Of a stretch of DNA of 38,615 nucleotides, positions 16,690 to 28,818 are shown piece after piece. The DNA comes from Limosilactobacillus gastricus DSM 16045 (GTDB lineage Bacteria > Bacillota > Bacilli > Lactobacillales > Lactobacillaceae), in the NCBI RefSeq assembly GCF_001434365.1, contig NZ_AZFN01000019.1:1-38615 (forward strand). The letters are read 5' to 3'. Both the position numbers and the translations under genes were made by a program. Every line of letters starts with the position of its first letter. Position 1 is the first letter of the stretch. The notes beneath the pieces are model-generated. The model ran no database searches. It saw only the letters and a program-made list of their open reading frames with translations, and was not told where the DNA came from.

Positions 16690-17646
16690 TTATAAAGTAA
16701 TTTGAAAACTTACTTCATGATCTTGACCAGCATCCAAGTGATATTGGGGTTCAACATCCGCCCCCCAAGAGTCAATTCCTCCGACTCCTCGAACCGCTCC
16801 AGCAATCGTCAGCACAGTTCGATGAATTGGTGGTAGTTTCTCTTGATGCGTCGCATTTTCTAATTCGCTGCTGGTATATGGCAAACAAGAGAATGCAAAC
16901 GGCTTATCCAAAGCTGAAAATTTCAGTGAAAGCGGTGATAAGTCAGGATCAGCATTATTCAGGGTCGTTGCCCGCGTTACCGTCACCCAATCAGTCGCCA
17001 TATGCATCCCACATTCTTGCGGTACTAAGTATGGAGTTACTGGCATGCCCGCAACTTCAAATTGCCCCTTGGTGGCACCGGCCATTCGATCGGGATAGGT
17101 TTCACCAGAAAGGCCTTGATAAGTATAACCAGTGGCTGGTGTTGGCATAATCAGCCGTAAGCCAAAGACGGGTAATTCCGGTAAATTAGCTTTTCCTTGA
17201 TAGTGAGCCCGCACTGTAATCGTCCCATCTGCCACAACATGATACGTAACGGTCACAGTGGTTTGTGGAATGGTTACGGTTTGATAAGTGTATTTAATTT
17301 CCACTTGTTCCGCCAAGGTTTGATTGCTGAATTGATTCGTCACCGGCGCAATTGGTAATTGGTCATAATGATGGTTATCGACCGTTAAATCAATGTCGAC
17401 ACAAGGTGCAACATAGTCAGCCGCTAACCACTGGGCTGATTTAATATTAAATTGATTTCCCCGGTCATTATCGGTGGTCGCCCGCCAAAAGGTCGGTTGG
17501 GGAACCCGATAAAGCCATTCCTTCCCGTCAACCACTAATGATTCCAAACCAGCCCGCTCATAACCGAAAATATAATGAAAGCGTGGACCTGCTAAACCAA
17601 GCATTCCATCATCATAAATAATTTGCATTTGATTAGTGTAGTCCAT
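16690..17646 (-). CDS. lacM: Beta-galactosidase small subunit LacM
   Basis: A 318-residue subunit equal to the C-terminal domain of LacZ-type enzymes. It joins LacL to form the active lactose-splitting heterodimer. The signature [13 protein letters not shown] (about 60-73) is the Bgal_small_N hallmark, and the C-terminus has [15 protein letters not shown], which completes the active-site end. The start at 17646 (MDYTNQMQ) is chosen because AGGAGG lies upstream and because it gives the known LacM length; the frame stays open for 36 more codons inside lacL. It overlaps lacL by 14 bases, the classic lacL-lacM overlap in lactobacilli. A terminator follows. Confidence 0.95.
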   Translation of the reverse strand: MDYTNQMQIIYDDGMLGLAGPRFHYIFGYERAGLESLVVDGKEWLYRVPQPTFWRATTDNDRGNQFNIKSAQWLAADYVAPCVDIDLTVDNHHYDQLPIAPVTNQFSNQTLAEQVEIKYTYQTVTIPQTTVTVTYHVVADGTITVRAHYQGKANLPELPVFGLRLIMPTPATGYTYQGLSGETYPDRMAGATKGQFEVAGMPVTPYLVPQECGMHMATDWVTVTRATTLNNADPDLSPLSLKFSALDKPFAFSCLPYTSSELENATHQEKLPPIHRTVLTIAGAVRGVGGIDSWGADVEPQYHLDAGQDHEVSFQITL

Positions 17647-19510
17647 AGTAGTATTTAACCTCCTGCATTGCTGGCTTTGGTTGCCGATTAGCAAACATAA
17701 TCCCATCACCCGCAAATTCATAATCGGCATGACGATCATCAAAGTCCCCACCATAACGCATCGACTTTTGTCCGGTAACGGGGTCTGTCACTTCAATTGC
17801 TTGATCAATAAAGTCCCAAATAAAACCACCGCAATATTGCGGATATTGATCAATTAAGTCATTGTAAGATCCTAGACCACCAACGGAATTCCCCATTGAA
17901 TGCATATATTCACATTCAATAAAGGGCTTATCTGGGTTATTAGCCAGGTATTCGGCCACTTTTGTCGGTGGTAAGTACATCCATGACTCAAAATCAGAAA
18001 TCCGGTCACGGTATTCAGGAGTGTGACAAACCCCTTCGTAATGGACGAGTCGACTTGGATCATGTTCTTTGTAGAAGGCATTCATGTCCGCAATGTTGTC
18101 ACCCGCATATGATTCATTTCCTAATGACCAGAAGAGGATCGCTGGGTGATTTTTTAAAAGCTCATAATTAGAGCGAGCCCGATCAATCACCACATCATGC
18201 CATTGTGGAAGCGAACCCGGCACGTTGTCTGATGGTTCGATGGCGCCCATCTTTTGCCAAGTCCCATGCGATTCTAAATTATTTTCGGCCATCATGTAGA
18301 TTCCATGACGGTCACATAAATCATACCAAGCTAATTGATCTGGATAATGACAAGTTCGAACCGCATTAATGTTATTTTCATGGAAGGTCTGTAAGTCAGC
18401 CAACATGTCTTCATACATGATGGCACGCCCACGATGACAGTTCCATTCATGCCGGTTAACCCCGTTGATAACTAACCGGTGACCATTCAGCATTAAGACC
18501 GCTTGATCATTAATCATGACTTGGCGGAAGCCCACCACTTGTGGGATGACTTCTTGCACTTCCCCAGCTTTGATCACCGTTAAGGTCAATTGATACAAAA
18601 CTGGTTGCTGATTATCCCAGGCTTGAACCATGCCTAAGTCATGCAATGGTAATTGCCATTGGTCATTAGCCGTTAAACTCGTTTCCAAAATCGGCTCGCC
18701 ATCAGGATCGGCTAAAGTAACTTGAACTTGATCTGCATCATTAGTCAATTGCAAGGCTAGTCCTAATTGTCCCTGCTGATTGGCAGGATCATATGGGGCA
18801 TCTACCTTTAAATCAACTACATGACTAGCTGGCAAAGCAAGTAAACTCACGTCCCGAAAAATCCCGGAAAATCTAAACATATCCTGATCTTCTAACCAAG
18901 AAGCTGTACTATGCTTAAAGACTTCCACCGCTAACACATTATTCTTATTTTGAAGATAAGGTGTCAGATCAAATTCCGATGGGGTAAAACTATCTTCGGC
19001 GTAGCCAATAAAATGCCCATTTAGCCAAACATACATGGCCCGTTCCACCCCTTCAAACATGACATGGACATCTAGCCCTTGCCAGTCAATCGGCAGATCA
19101 AACTTACGGACATAGGCTCCAACCGTATTATCAATTCCCTCACTAAACGATCCAGCGGCTTCATAGTCATCACCGAGCGAATAGGCCGGGCGCCGATATA
19201 CTTTTCCTGACCACGGATTAAGCGTATTAATATAATTAATCTGCGCAAAATTTTGAAGTTCGATTTCACTTGGTACTTCAATCGTCGTGAAATCAGATCG
19301 ATCGGCATCTACTTCCCAAAAATTAACCGGTCGAACCTGTGGGTTTTTCGCAAAGGTAAAATCCCAGGTGCCGTTCAGGCTTTGCACATAGCTACTTTGT
19401 CCCGCTTCTAATTCCTCCTGGTTTTTAAAAAACTGATGATCGCTATGGGCTGGCAGTTGATTTACCCGAAAAACGGTCGGGTCATCCAGCCACTTTAAAC
19501 TTGCTTCCAT
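17633..19510 (-). CDS. lacL: Beta-galactosidase large subunit LacL
   Basis: A 625-residue glycoside hydrolase family 2 protein, carrying the sugar-binding, immunoglobulin-like and TIM-barrel domains, that needs LacM for activity. The acid/base glutamate 466 is in [11 protein letters not shown] and the nucleophile glutamate 534 in [12 protein letters not shown]. The protein ends after [13 protein letters not shown], exactly where single-chain LacZ continues, as expected for LacL. It has its own promoter with a cre box between -35 and -10 (19543-19571), so lacLM is a separate transcription unit from the upstream lacZ, with a terminator between. It hydrolyses lactose to glucose and galactose and may transgalactosylate. 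Confidence 0.96.
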   Translation of the reverse strand: MEASLKWLDDPTVFRVNQLPAHSDHQFFKNQEELEAGQSSYVQSLNGTWDFTFAKNPQVRPVNFWEVDADRSDFTTIEVPSEIELQNFAQINYINTLNPWSGKVYRRPAYSLGDDYEAAGSFSEGIDNTVGAYVRKFDLPIDWQGLDVHVMFEGVERAMYVWLNGHFIGYAEDSFTPSEFDLTPYLQNKNNVLAVEVFKHSTASWLEDQDMFRFSGIFRDVSLLALPASHVVDLKVDAPYDPANQQGQLGLALQLTNDADQVQVTLADPDGEPILETSLTANDQWQLPLHDLGMVQAWDNQQPVLYQLTLTVIKAGEVQEVIPQVVGFRQVMINDQAVLMLNGHRLVINGVNRHEWNCHRGRAIMYEDMLADLQTFHENNINAVRTCHYPDQLAWYDLCDRHGIYMMAENNLESHGTWQKMGAIEPSDNVPGSLPQWHDVVIDRARSNYELLKNHPAILFWSLGNESYAGDNIADMNAFYKEHDPSRLVHYEGVCHTPEYRDRISDFESWMYLPPTKVAEYLANNPDKPFIECEYMHSMGNSVGGLGSYNDLIDQYPQYCGGFIWDFIDQAIEVTDPVTGQKSMRYGGDFDDRHADYEFAGDGIMFANRQPKPAMQEVKYYYGLH

Positions 19511-19542
19511 TAGCTAATCTCCATTTCTTAAGGATACCATTA

Positions 19543-19571
19543 AGTATATCTGATAGCGGTTACATTTGCAA
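19543..19571 (-). promoter_or_regulatory. lacLM promoter with internal cre box
   Basis: On the minus strand -35 TTGCAA (19566-19571) and -10 TATACT (19543-19548) have the ideal 17-base spacer. Inside the spacer, TGTAACCGCTATCA (19551-19564) fits the classical catabolite-responsive element consensus TGWNANCGNTNWCA completely. CcpA bound here would block RNA polymerase. The -35 touches the base of the lacZ terminator stem. Confidence 0.85.
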
Positions 19572-19612
19572 AAAGCGACCAGGTTGAAAGAACTTTCCAC
19601 CTGATCGCTTTT
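19571..19612 (-). terminator. Terminator between lacZ and lacLM
   Basis: A long imperfect stem: AAAAGCGA (19571-19578) pairs with TCGCTTTT (19605-19612) and inner CAGGT..GAAAG pairs with CTTTC..ACCTG. The T-run on the minus strand ends the permease-lacZ transcript. Confidence 0.85.
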
Positions 19613-19618
19613 GATTTT

Positions 19619-24059
<4,441 letters not shown>

Positions 24060-24077
24060 TAAATCAGCCTCCTCTTT

Positions 24078-24099
24078 TGAAATCGATTACATAATACCA
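24078..24099 (-). promoter_or_regulatory. Promoter and cre box of the permease-lacZ operon
   Basis: Extended -10 TGG-TATTAT on the minus strand (TATTAT at 24091-24096). Directly after it TGTAATCGATTTCA (24078-24091) is a full match to the cre consensus TGWNANCGNTNWCA and covers the expected transcript start. Just upstream, TACCA-aacga-TGGTA is a small further inverted repeat. Confidence 0.75.
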
Positions 24100-24126
24100 T
24101 CGTTTGGTAACTTTTTCTATATTTTT

Positions 24127-24141
24127 AGTAATTTTTTTACT
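24127..24141. promoter_or_regulatory. AGTAA-type 15-bp operator upstream of the permease-lacZ promoter
   Basis: AGTAATTTTTTTACT on the plus strand, i.e. AGTAAAAAAATTACT on the coding strand of the permease. It has the same spacing and arms as the sites at 25011-25025, 25031-25045 and 26193-26207. It lies a little upstream of where the -35 would be. The bound regulator is inferred to be the local LacI-family protein. Confidence 0.55.
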
Positions 24142-24147
24142 TAATAA

Positions 24148-24178
24148 AAAAAGAAAAAGAGCTGAACTTTAAGTTCAA
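24148..24178 (-). terminator. Terminator after the EIIC gene
   Basis: On the minus strand GTTGAACT pairs with AGTTCAGC (24161-24178 region), followed by a long T-rich tract. It separates the EIIC gene from the permease-lacZ promoter. Confidence 0.8.
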
Positions 24179-24181
24179 CCC

Positions 24182-24964
24182 TTATTTGTCAATCACATCG
24201 TCTAACGATTTACCATAACGTTTGGTCTTTGAACCGTTTTGCAGGTAAAGAAATATAAGAACTAAGCCCAATCCTAAAAGACTTAAAGCCAACAAGGTTA
24301 ACTGCGGAATCGCCGCTAAGACAAATCCAATGGTAAAGAAAGGCCACAATTCAGGAGCAGCAATCATATTTAAAATAACCGCAAAACTTACGGCCACCAC
24401 TAAGCCTGCCCCAACGCTAAATCCTAATAGGAGCCATTCGGGGAGTAGTCGAGCGCCATCCATCAAGAATCTGCTCGGGAGGATTAAGAGAATTAAAGCT
24501 GGAATTAGCACCCGTAAGTCTTGTAAAACCATGACGAAGCAATGAAGCCGATTAATTTTGACCAGATCGCCTCTTTGAGCGGCGATTTCCATTCGATGCA
24601 TGATCCCAACTGCTTGAGTCCGAATAATTTTAGTTAAAGGTGAACCCACAATTGAAATTAATATTGCTAGCGCGATCGTTAGACCTCGATAAGTTGTGAC
24701 TGTCCGTAATTTACAATAAATGATTGCGGCGCTAACGGACGCTAGCGCAATATCCGGTGAAATGGCCGCACCCAGATTCGCCCATCCTAGGGTGATCAAT
24801 TGTAAAAAACCACCAATTATAACGCAAGGAATTAGCTTTCCCGTTACCAAACCAATTAAGGTACAAGCCACCAAGGGTTGATGAAACTGAAATTCGTCTA
24901 GAACCCCATCGGCACCAGCAACAAAACTGATCAATAAAACCAACAAACTACTAAAGATTGACAT
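24182..24964 (-). CDS. Orphan PTS EIIC component, mannose/sorbose family
   Basis: A 260-residue membrane protein with the EIIC fold of the mannose-fructose-sorbose phosphotransferase family: GADGVLDEFQFHQPLVACTLIGLVTGK near the N-terminus and GWANLGAAISPDIALASVSAAI are characteristic of ManY/SorA-type EIIC. No gene for EIID, EIIB or EIIA lies next to it, so it cannot form a complete transporter from this locus. It has its own promoter and terminator inside the lac island and carries two copies of the shared AT-rich operator. Possible roles are working with ManXZ-type partners encoded elsewhere or a sensing function; both are guesses. The polar C-terminus NGSKTKRYGKSLDDVIDK is cytoplasmic-looking. 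Confidence 0.85.
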   Translation of the reverse strand: MSIFSSLLVLLISFVAGADGVLDEFQFHQPLVACTLIGLVTGKLIPCVIIGGFLQLITLGWANLGAAISPDIALASVSAAIIYCKLRTVTTYRGLTIALAILISIVGSPLTKIIRTQAVGIMHRMEIAAQRGDLVKINRLHCFVMVLQDLRVLIPALILLILPSRFLMDGARLLPEWLLLGFSVGAGLVVAVSFAVILNMIAAPELWPFFTIGFVLAAIPQLTLLALSLLGLGLVLIFLYLQNGSKTKRYGKSLDDVIDK

Positions 24965-24973
24965 ATCATTCTC

Positions 24974-24991
24974 CCCTAAATAATTTTAGGG
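24974..24991 (-). promoter_or_regulatory. Inverted repeat touching the EIIC ribosome binding site
   Basis: CCCTAAA (24974-24980) and TTTAGGG (24985-24991) form a perfect seven-base inverted repeat with a four-base loop. On the minus strand its 3' arm ends in the GGG that is part of the GGGGAG ribosome binding site of the EIIC gene. Depending on the exact transcript start (about 24987) it is either an RNA hairpin that hides the ribosome site or a DNA operator. Confidence 0.5.
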
Positions 24992-24993
24992 AT

Positions 24994-25002
24994 ATGATAG
25001 CA
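24994..25002 (-). promoter_or_regulatory. Extended -10 promoter of the EIIC gene
   Basis: TGC-TATCAT on the minus strand (TATCAT at 24994-24999) with no good -35. An AT-rich operator occupies the -35 position (25011-25025). Confidence 0.55.
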
Positions 25003-25010
25003 TATTATTT

Positions 25011-25045
25011 AGTGATTTATTTACTTTTTTATAAAATATTTTACT
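25011..25045. promoter_or_regulatory. Tandem 15-bp operators upstream of the EIIC gene
   Basis: Two copies of the lac-island palindrome: AGTGATTTATTTACT at 25011-25025 and ATAAAATATTTTACT at 25031-25045 (plus strand). Their starts are 20 bases apart, about two helical turns, which would suit cooperative binding on one face of the DNA. The first covers the -35 position. Confidence 0.6.
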
Positions 25046-25049
25046 AAAC

Positions 25050-25077
25050 AAAAAAGCTGGGTTTATTTCCCCCAGCC
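25050..25077 (-). terminator. Terminator of the lacI-type gene
   Basis: Stem GCTGGG (25056-25061) with CCCAGC (25071-25076); on the minus strand TTTTTTG follows at once. Confidence 0.85.
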
Positions 25078-25085
25078 ACTAAAAA

Positions 25086-26090
25086 TTAATTGATACTACT
25101 ATCTCGTAAGATTAATTGGGTCTGCAAAGTAATCTTATAGGGTTCGCGTTGCCCATTCTCTTGTAAATCGGTGATGACCTTTACTGCCAATTGGCCTAAT
25201 TGATTCGTATTTACACTCACCGTACTTAGGGTAGGAAAAGCATATTGCGCCACTGACGTGTCATTAAAAGAGATTAAGCTTAATTGGTCTGGAATCCGAA
25301 TGCCGGCTTCTTGAAAAGCCTTAACGGCTCCGATTGCCATCGCATCATTAGCCACAAACAAGGCTGACGGTAGCTTAATTCCCTCATCAATCGCCTTTTT
25401 TATGGCTGCGTAACCTGAATCGGGCGTAAAAGCCCCCACAAAAACATGATCCGACCGATATAAGCCGCGTTGGGTCATCAATGCTTTGAAATCTTGGAAG
25501 CGAAAATCAATCAAATTATCCTTGTCATATTGATCGGCTAAATCACCGGCTAAGATGCCAACTTCTTTTTGACCATGCTTAGCAAAATGGTCCAGGACAT
25601 GCTTAACGGCATCCGTTGTATCAATGGTCACACTAGCAAAACCTTGCCCTAATAAGTCCCCATCAGCAAAGACTACTGGCAGATCTAGCTTTTTTAAGAA
25701 GGATAATTGGCTAGCACTATATTGATTACTCCCCACCACAATGACACCAGCTCCGTTAGCCAAAGGTTCCCAAGATTCATCAGCATAAATAGTCGTGACT
25801 TGATATCCTTCCCGCTTGGCCTCGCTCTCTATTCCTTGGCGGATTGAAAAATAGTAAACATCATTAATTTCTTGTTGGGCCGAACACCACATCACCACAA
25901 AAAGTTGTTCACCATTATGACGATACTGATACTTCGTTTGGTATTTGGTATAATTCAGAGCTTCCGCCGCGGCAAAAACTTTCTTGCGAGTCTCATTATT
26001 GACCGATAAAGTGGGATCATAACTCAACACCCGCGAAACCGTCGTTGGTGACACCTGCGCTTTTTTTGCAATATCTTTAATCGTTGCCAT
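25086..26090 (-). CDS. LacI/GalR-family transcriptional regulator
   Basis: A 334-residue repressor. The N-terminal helix-turn-helix and hinge helix read ATIKDIAKKAQVSPTTVSR, followed by ETRKKVFAAAEALNY. The rest is a periplasmic-binding-protein-like sugar sensor with GVIVVGSNQYS, FVANDAMAIGAVKAF and SLISFNDTSVAQYAFPTLSTV typical of the family. The start is supported by GAGGA six bases before the ATG. It is divergent from lacS and next to the other lac genes, so it probably responds to a galactoside and represses one or more of the lac promoters. Its operator may be the 15-bp AT-rich palindrome found at three promoters here, though LacI-family sites usually have a central CG, so this is uncertain. 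Confidence 0.93.
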   Translation of the reverse strand: MATIKDIAKKAQVSPTTVSRVLSYDPTLSVNNETRKKVFAAAEALNYTKYQTKYQYRHNGEQLFVVMWCSAQQEINDVYYFSIRQGIESEAKREGYQVTTIYADESWEPLANGAGVIVVGSNQYSASQLSFLKKLDLPVVFADGDLLGQGFASVTIDTTDAVKHVLDHFAKHGQKEVGILAGDLADQYDKDNLIDFRFQDFKALMTQRGLYRSDHVFVGAFTPDSGYAAIKKAIDEGIKLPSALFVANDAMAIGAVKAFQEAGIRIPDQLSLISFNDTSVAQYAFPTLSTVSVNTNQLGQLAVKVITDLQENGQREPYKITLQTQLILRDSSIN

Positions 26091-26192
26091 CAGGATTCCT
26101 CACATAATTTTATTACTGTTCAAACCTTATCAAGATCAGCATTTGAAGTCAATCAACCTGTTATAACGGTCAAAATTTATAGTAATTTTTTC

Positions 26193-26250
26193 AGTAAATT
26201 ATTTACTTTAGGCGAATTTTGACTATAATAAGCAATTGAAAACGTTTTCT
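26193..26250 (+). promoter_or_regulatory. lacS promoter with operator and cre box
   Basis: A perfect palindrome AGTAAATTATTTACT (26193-26207) contains the -35 TTTACT (26202-26207). A consensus -10 TATAAT follows at 26224-26229 after 16 bases. TGAAAACGTTTTCT (26237-26250), a cre box with one deviation from TGWNANCGNTNWCA and a perfect 12-base palindromic core, sits at the transcript start. The gene thus looks controlled by both a local repressor and CcpA. Confidence 0.85.
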
Positions 26251-26276
26251 TCAATTTTTGATGAGGAGATATTTCA

Positions 26277-28193
26277 ATGACTAATTCAAATGCACCTTCT
26301 AAACACCTTTTCTCCAAATTCTCCTTTGCTATGGGGAATTTTGGTCATGCGGCCTTTTACGGCGCTCTATCAAATTATTTTATTGTTTATGTTACCAGTG
26401 TGATGTTTGTTGGGGTTTCTAGTCGAATCGCGGATAAACTCATTGGCTTAATCACTGGGTTAATCGTCTTAATTCGGATACTAGAAATTTTTATCAACCC
26501 CTTACTAGGTAACATTGTCGACAATACCCATAGTCGTTGGGGGAAATTCAAACCCTGGATTCTTTCCGGGACGATTATTAGTTCCGTCCTTTTAATCGCC
26601 CTATTTGCCGGCTTATTTGGCCTGATTAAAGTTAATTGGATTTTATATGCCATCGTTTTCGTAATTGTGTTTGTCGTGATGGATATTTTTTATTCCTTTT
26701 CGGATGTTTCTTATTGGGGAATGGTTCCGGCTCTGAGTGAAGACAGTGCTGAACGGGGCGTTTATACTTCACTTGGTACTTTTACCGGTGCAATTGGCTG
26801 GAATGGACTCACCATTATTGTGGTTCCAGTGGTTACTTACTTCACCTACTTAACCACTGGTAAACATGAACAAGGGGCGCCAGGTTGGTTCGCATTTGCG
26901 GTGATTATTTCCTTACTGGCCATTGTTTGTGCGACCCTAGTAACGATTGGAACCCACGAAAAAGATAATCTGTTACGTCGGTCAGCTCAACAAAAAACGA
27001 CGATTAAAGATGTCATTAGTGCTCTGGCACATAATGATCAATTACTGTGGACTTGTTTAGCTTACTTTATGTACTCGCTGGCCAATACTATTACTACTGG
27101 GGTCTTGTATTACTTCTTTAAATTTGTCTTAGGTAAGCCCGGCACCTACTGGATTGTAGGAATGGCCGCAATGATTATTTCATTTTGTACCTCCCCTTTA
27201 TATCCAGTTTTAAATCGGTTCATTCCACGAAAATGGCTCTATACTTTGGGGATGGTTTGCATGATGATCGCCTACCTGATTTTTATCTTCTTCCATGATA
27301 ACTTAACTTTACTCGTCATTGGACTGGTCCTCTATTACTTCACCTTTGCTCAATTAGTTTCCATTTTAACCATGACCGACTCCATCGAGTATGGACAATT
27401 AAAGAACGGAGAACGAAACGAAGCCGTTATTTTATCGATTCGGCCTCTCATTGATAATCTCACTGGAGCTTTCTCAAATGGTTTAGTTGGTTATATCGCC
27501 ATCGCAGCTGGCATGACCGGGGCGGCCACTGCTGCTGATATGACAGCCAAGAATATCGCCACCTTCAATAGCCTCGCCTTCTATATTCCATTTGCTCTCT
27601 CGATTCTTTCCCTCGTTATCTTCCTAACCAAAGTTAAACTATCCGAAAAAGCCCACGCTGAAATTGTGGATGAACTAACCCTTAAATTAGCCGCTGGGCA
27701 ATCCAACTTAACTGACGATCAACTAACAAAGTCAAAGCCAGCCTCAACAAAGGTTTTTGCCCCTGTTGATGGTGACTTAATTCCGATGGGCCAAGTGAAG
27801 GTTAATGGGCAACCATTCCCCGGAACTGGCTTTGCTATTCGACCAAGTGATGGTCACATCTATGCGCCTTTTGATGGACGAATCGTCTTCACCTTCTCAA
27901 CCAAACATTTAATTGGGCTAGTTTCTGATCAAGGTCTTGAAGCAATCATTCATATTGGGATCGACACCGTGAACTTAAATGGTCAAGGATTTGTTTCTCA
28001 TTATAGTGATAGACAAACCATTCAAGCCGGCGATCTTTTAATGGATTTTGATCGCGAATTAATCAATCAAAATCACTACGATGATACGGTAATTATGTTC
28101 TTTACTAAACCACAACAATTATTACCATTAGCACCAATTACTGAGCGCCCAATTAATCATGGCGATTTGATCGAAGAAGTCCAAAATAAATAG
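26277..28193 (+). CDS. lacS: LacS-type lactose permease with C-terminal EIIA domain
   Basis: A 638-residue GPH symporter fused to a glucose-type PTS EIIA domain. Residues 1 to about 470 form about 12 membrane helices, with [18 protein letters not shown] and EYGQLKNGERNEAVILSIRPLIDN as family motifs. After a linker, residues about 485-638 form the EIIA domain: VFAPVDGDLIPMGQV, AIRPSDGHIYAPFDG and AIIHIGIDTVNLNG, in which histidine 559 is the expected phosphorylation site for HPr. In Streptococcus thermophilus LacS this domain tunes lactose-galactose exchange. It is the only lac gene on the plus strand, divergent from the LacI-type regulator, with GAGGAG eight bases before the start and a terminator after the stop. 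Confidence 0.95.
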   Translation: MTNSNAPSKHLFSKFSFAMGNFGHAAFYGALSNYFIVYVTSVMFVGVSSRIADKLIGLITGLIVLIRILEIFINPLLGNIVDNTHSRWGKFKPWILSGTIISSVLLIALFAGLFGLIKVNWILYAIVFVIVFVVMDIFYSFSDVSYWGMVPALSEDSAERGVYTSLGTFTGAIGWNGLTIIVVPVVTYFTYLTTGKHEQGAPGWFAFAVIISLLAIVCATLVTIGTHEKDNLLRRSAQQKTTIKDVISALAHNDQLLWTCLAYFMYSLANTITTGVLYYFFKFVLGKPGTYWIVGMAAMIISFCTSPLYPVLNRFIPRKWLYTLGMVCMMIAYLIFIFFHDNLTLLVIGLVLYYFTFAQLVSILTMTDSIEYGQLKNGERNEAVILSIRPLIDNLTGAFSNGLVGYIAIAAGMTGAATAADMTAKNIATFNSLAFYIPFALSILSLVIFLTKVKLSEKAHAEIVDELTLKLAAGQSNLTDDQLTKSKPASTKVFAPVDGDLIPMGQVKVNGQPFPGTGFAIRPSDGHIYAPFDGRIVFTFSTKHLIGLVSDQGLEAIIHIGIDTVNLNGQGFVSHYSDRQTIQAGDLLMDFDRELINQNHYDDTVIMFFTKPQQLLPLAPITERPINHGDLIEEVQNK

Positions 28194-28201
28194 TTAAAAG
28201 A

Positions 28202-28234
28202 AAAACGCCTAGCAATCGCTAGACGTTTTCTTTT
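28202..28234. terminator. Bidirectional terminator between lacS and tRNA-Leu
   Basis: Stem AAAACGCCTAGC (28202-28213) with GCTAGACGTTTT (28218-28229), loop AATC, one mismatch that is a G-U pair in the minus-strand RNA. T-runs follow on both strands. Confidence 0.88.
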
Positions 28235-28238
28235 GTAG

Positions 28239-28324
28239 TGCGGCGAAGAGGACTCGAACCTCCACGGTCATAATTGACCACAAGATCCTTAATCTTGCGC
28301 GTCTGCCAGTTCCGCCACCGCCGC
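28239..28324 (-). tRNA. tRNA-Leu (anticodon UAA)
   Basis: An 86-base class II tRNA with a long variable arm. Acceptor stem GCGGCGG pairs with TCGCCGC (one G-U pair). The anticodon loop TTAAGGA in the stem CAAGA/TCTTG gives UAA. The T-loop has GGTTCGAGTCC. CCA is not encoded. It follows the SprT-like gene, from which it is separated by a palindrome, and ends at the bidirectional terminator. Confidence 0.97.
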
Positions 28325-28332
28325 ATTAACAA

Positions 28333-28356
28333 GTAATATCTTAACAAAGATATTAC
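28333..28356. repeat. Perfect ten-base palindrome upstream of tRNA-Leu
   Basis: GTAATATCTT (28333-28342) and AAGATATTAC (28347-28356) separated by AACA, nine bases before the tRNA 5' end and after the SprT-like gene. No T-run follows, so it is not a terminator. On the minus strand AGGAGG directly precedes it without a start codon. It may be an RNA processing hairpin or a protein site. Confidence 0.7.
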
Positions 28357-28368
28357 CTCCTAGCAAGC

Positions 28369-28818
28369 CTATTTTGGAATAAGTTTGAATCTTCCCCCAC
28401 ATTGGCGGCATACATAAAGTTGAAGATTAAAACGGCGTTGCCGATTAACTATCACTCCACAAGTTTGACATTGATAGCGGTATTTAGCTTCCCGATTAGG
28501 AATAGCTGGCGCATATCGCTGACCACCCGTCAGAGCTAATAAATGACGAAAATCACTACTTCGATGATGATAATCGCGTCCCATTAGGTGCAGATGGTAA
28601 TGGCACAATTCATGCACCACAACAGCCTTTAAATTCGCCAAATCGAAGCATTCATACATTAAGGGGTTAATATCAATATGATGATCATTCAAATGATAAC
28701 GTCCACCAGTAGTTTTTAAGCGTCTATTGAAGAAAATTTGGTGCTTGAATGGTTGTTTAAACAAGGTGCGAGACCACTCTTCAGTGTAGGCCTGTAACTC
28801 TTGGTTTGTCATGATCAT
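28369..28818 (-). CDS. SprT-like zinc metalloprotease-fold protein
   Basis: A 149-residue protein of the SprT-like family. The metal site HELCH is at 69-73, and a third possible ligand lies in the HRSSDFRHL region. A C-terminal zinc ribbon has C117, C120, C137 and C140 (QTCG and RQCGG). Function in bacteria is unproven; the eukaryotic relative Spartan is a DNA-protein crosslink protease. The gene overlaps the end of tex by 38 bases, so translation is probably coupled; start at 28818 or 28812 (two in-frame ATG). This tex-sprT order is common in lactobacilli. tRNA-Leu follows. Confidence 0.88.
   Translation of the reverse strand: MIMTNQELQAYTEEWSRTLFKQPFKHQIFFNRRLKTTGGRYHLNDHHIDINPLMYECFDLANLKAVVVHELCHYHLHLMGRDYHHRSSDFRHLLALTGGQRYAPAIPNREAKYRYQCQTCGVIVNRQRRFNLQLYVCRQCGGRFKLIPK

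Noticed and set aside
17646-17754. 36-codon upstream extension of lacM
   Set aside because: The extension runs inside lacL in another frame; the start at 17646 has AGGAGG upstream and gives the known LacM N-terminus.
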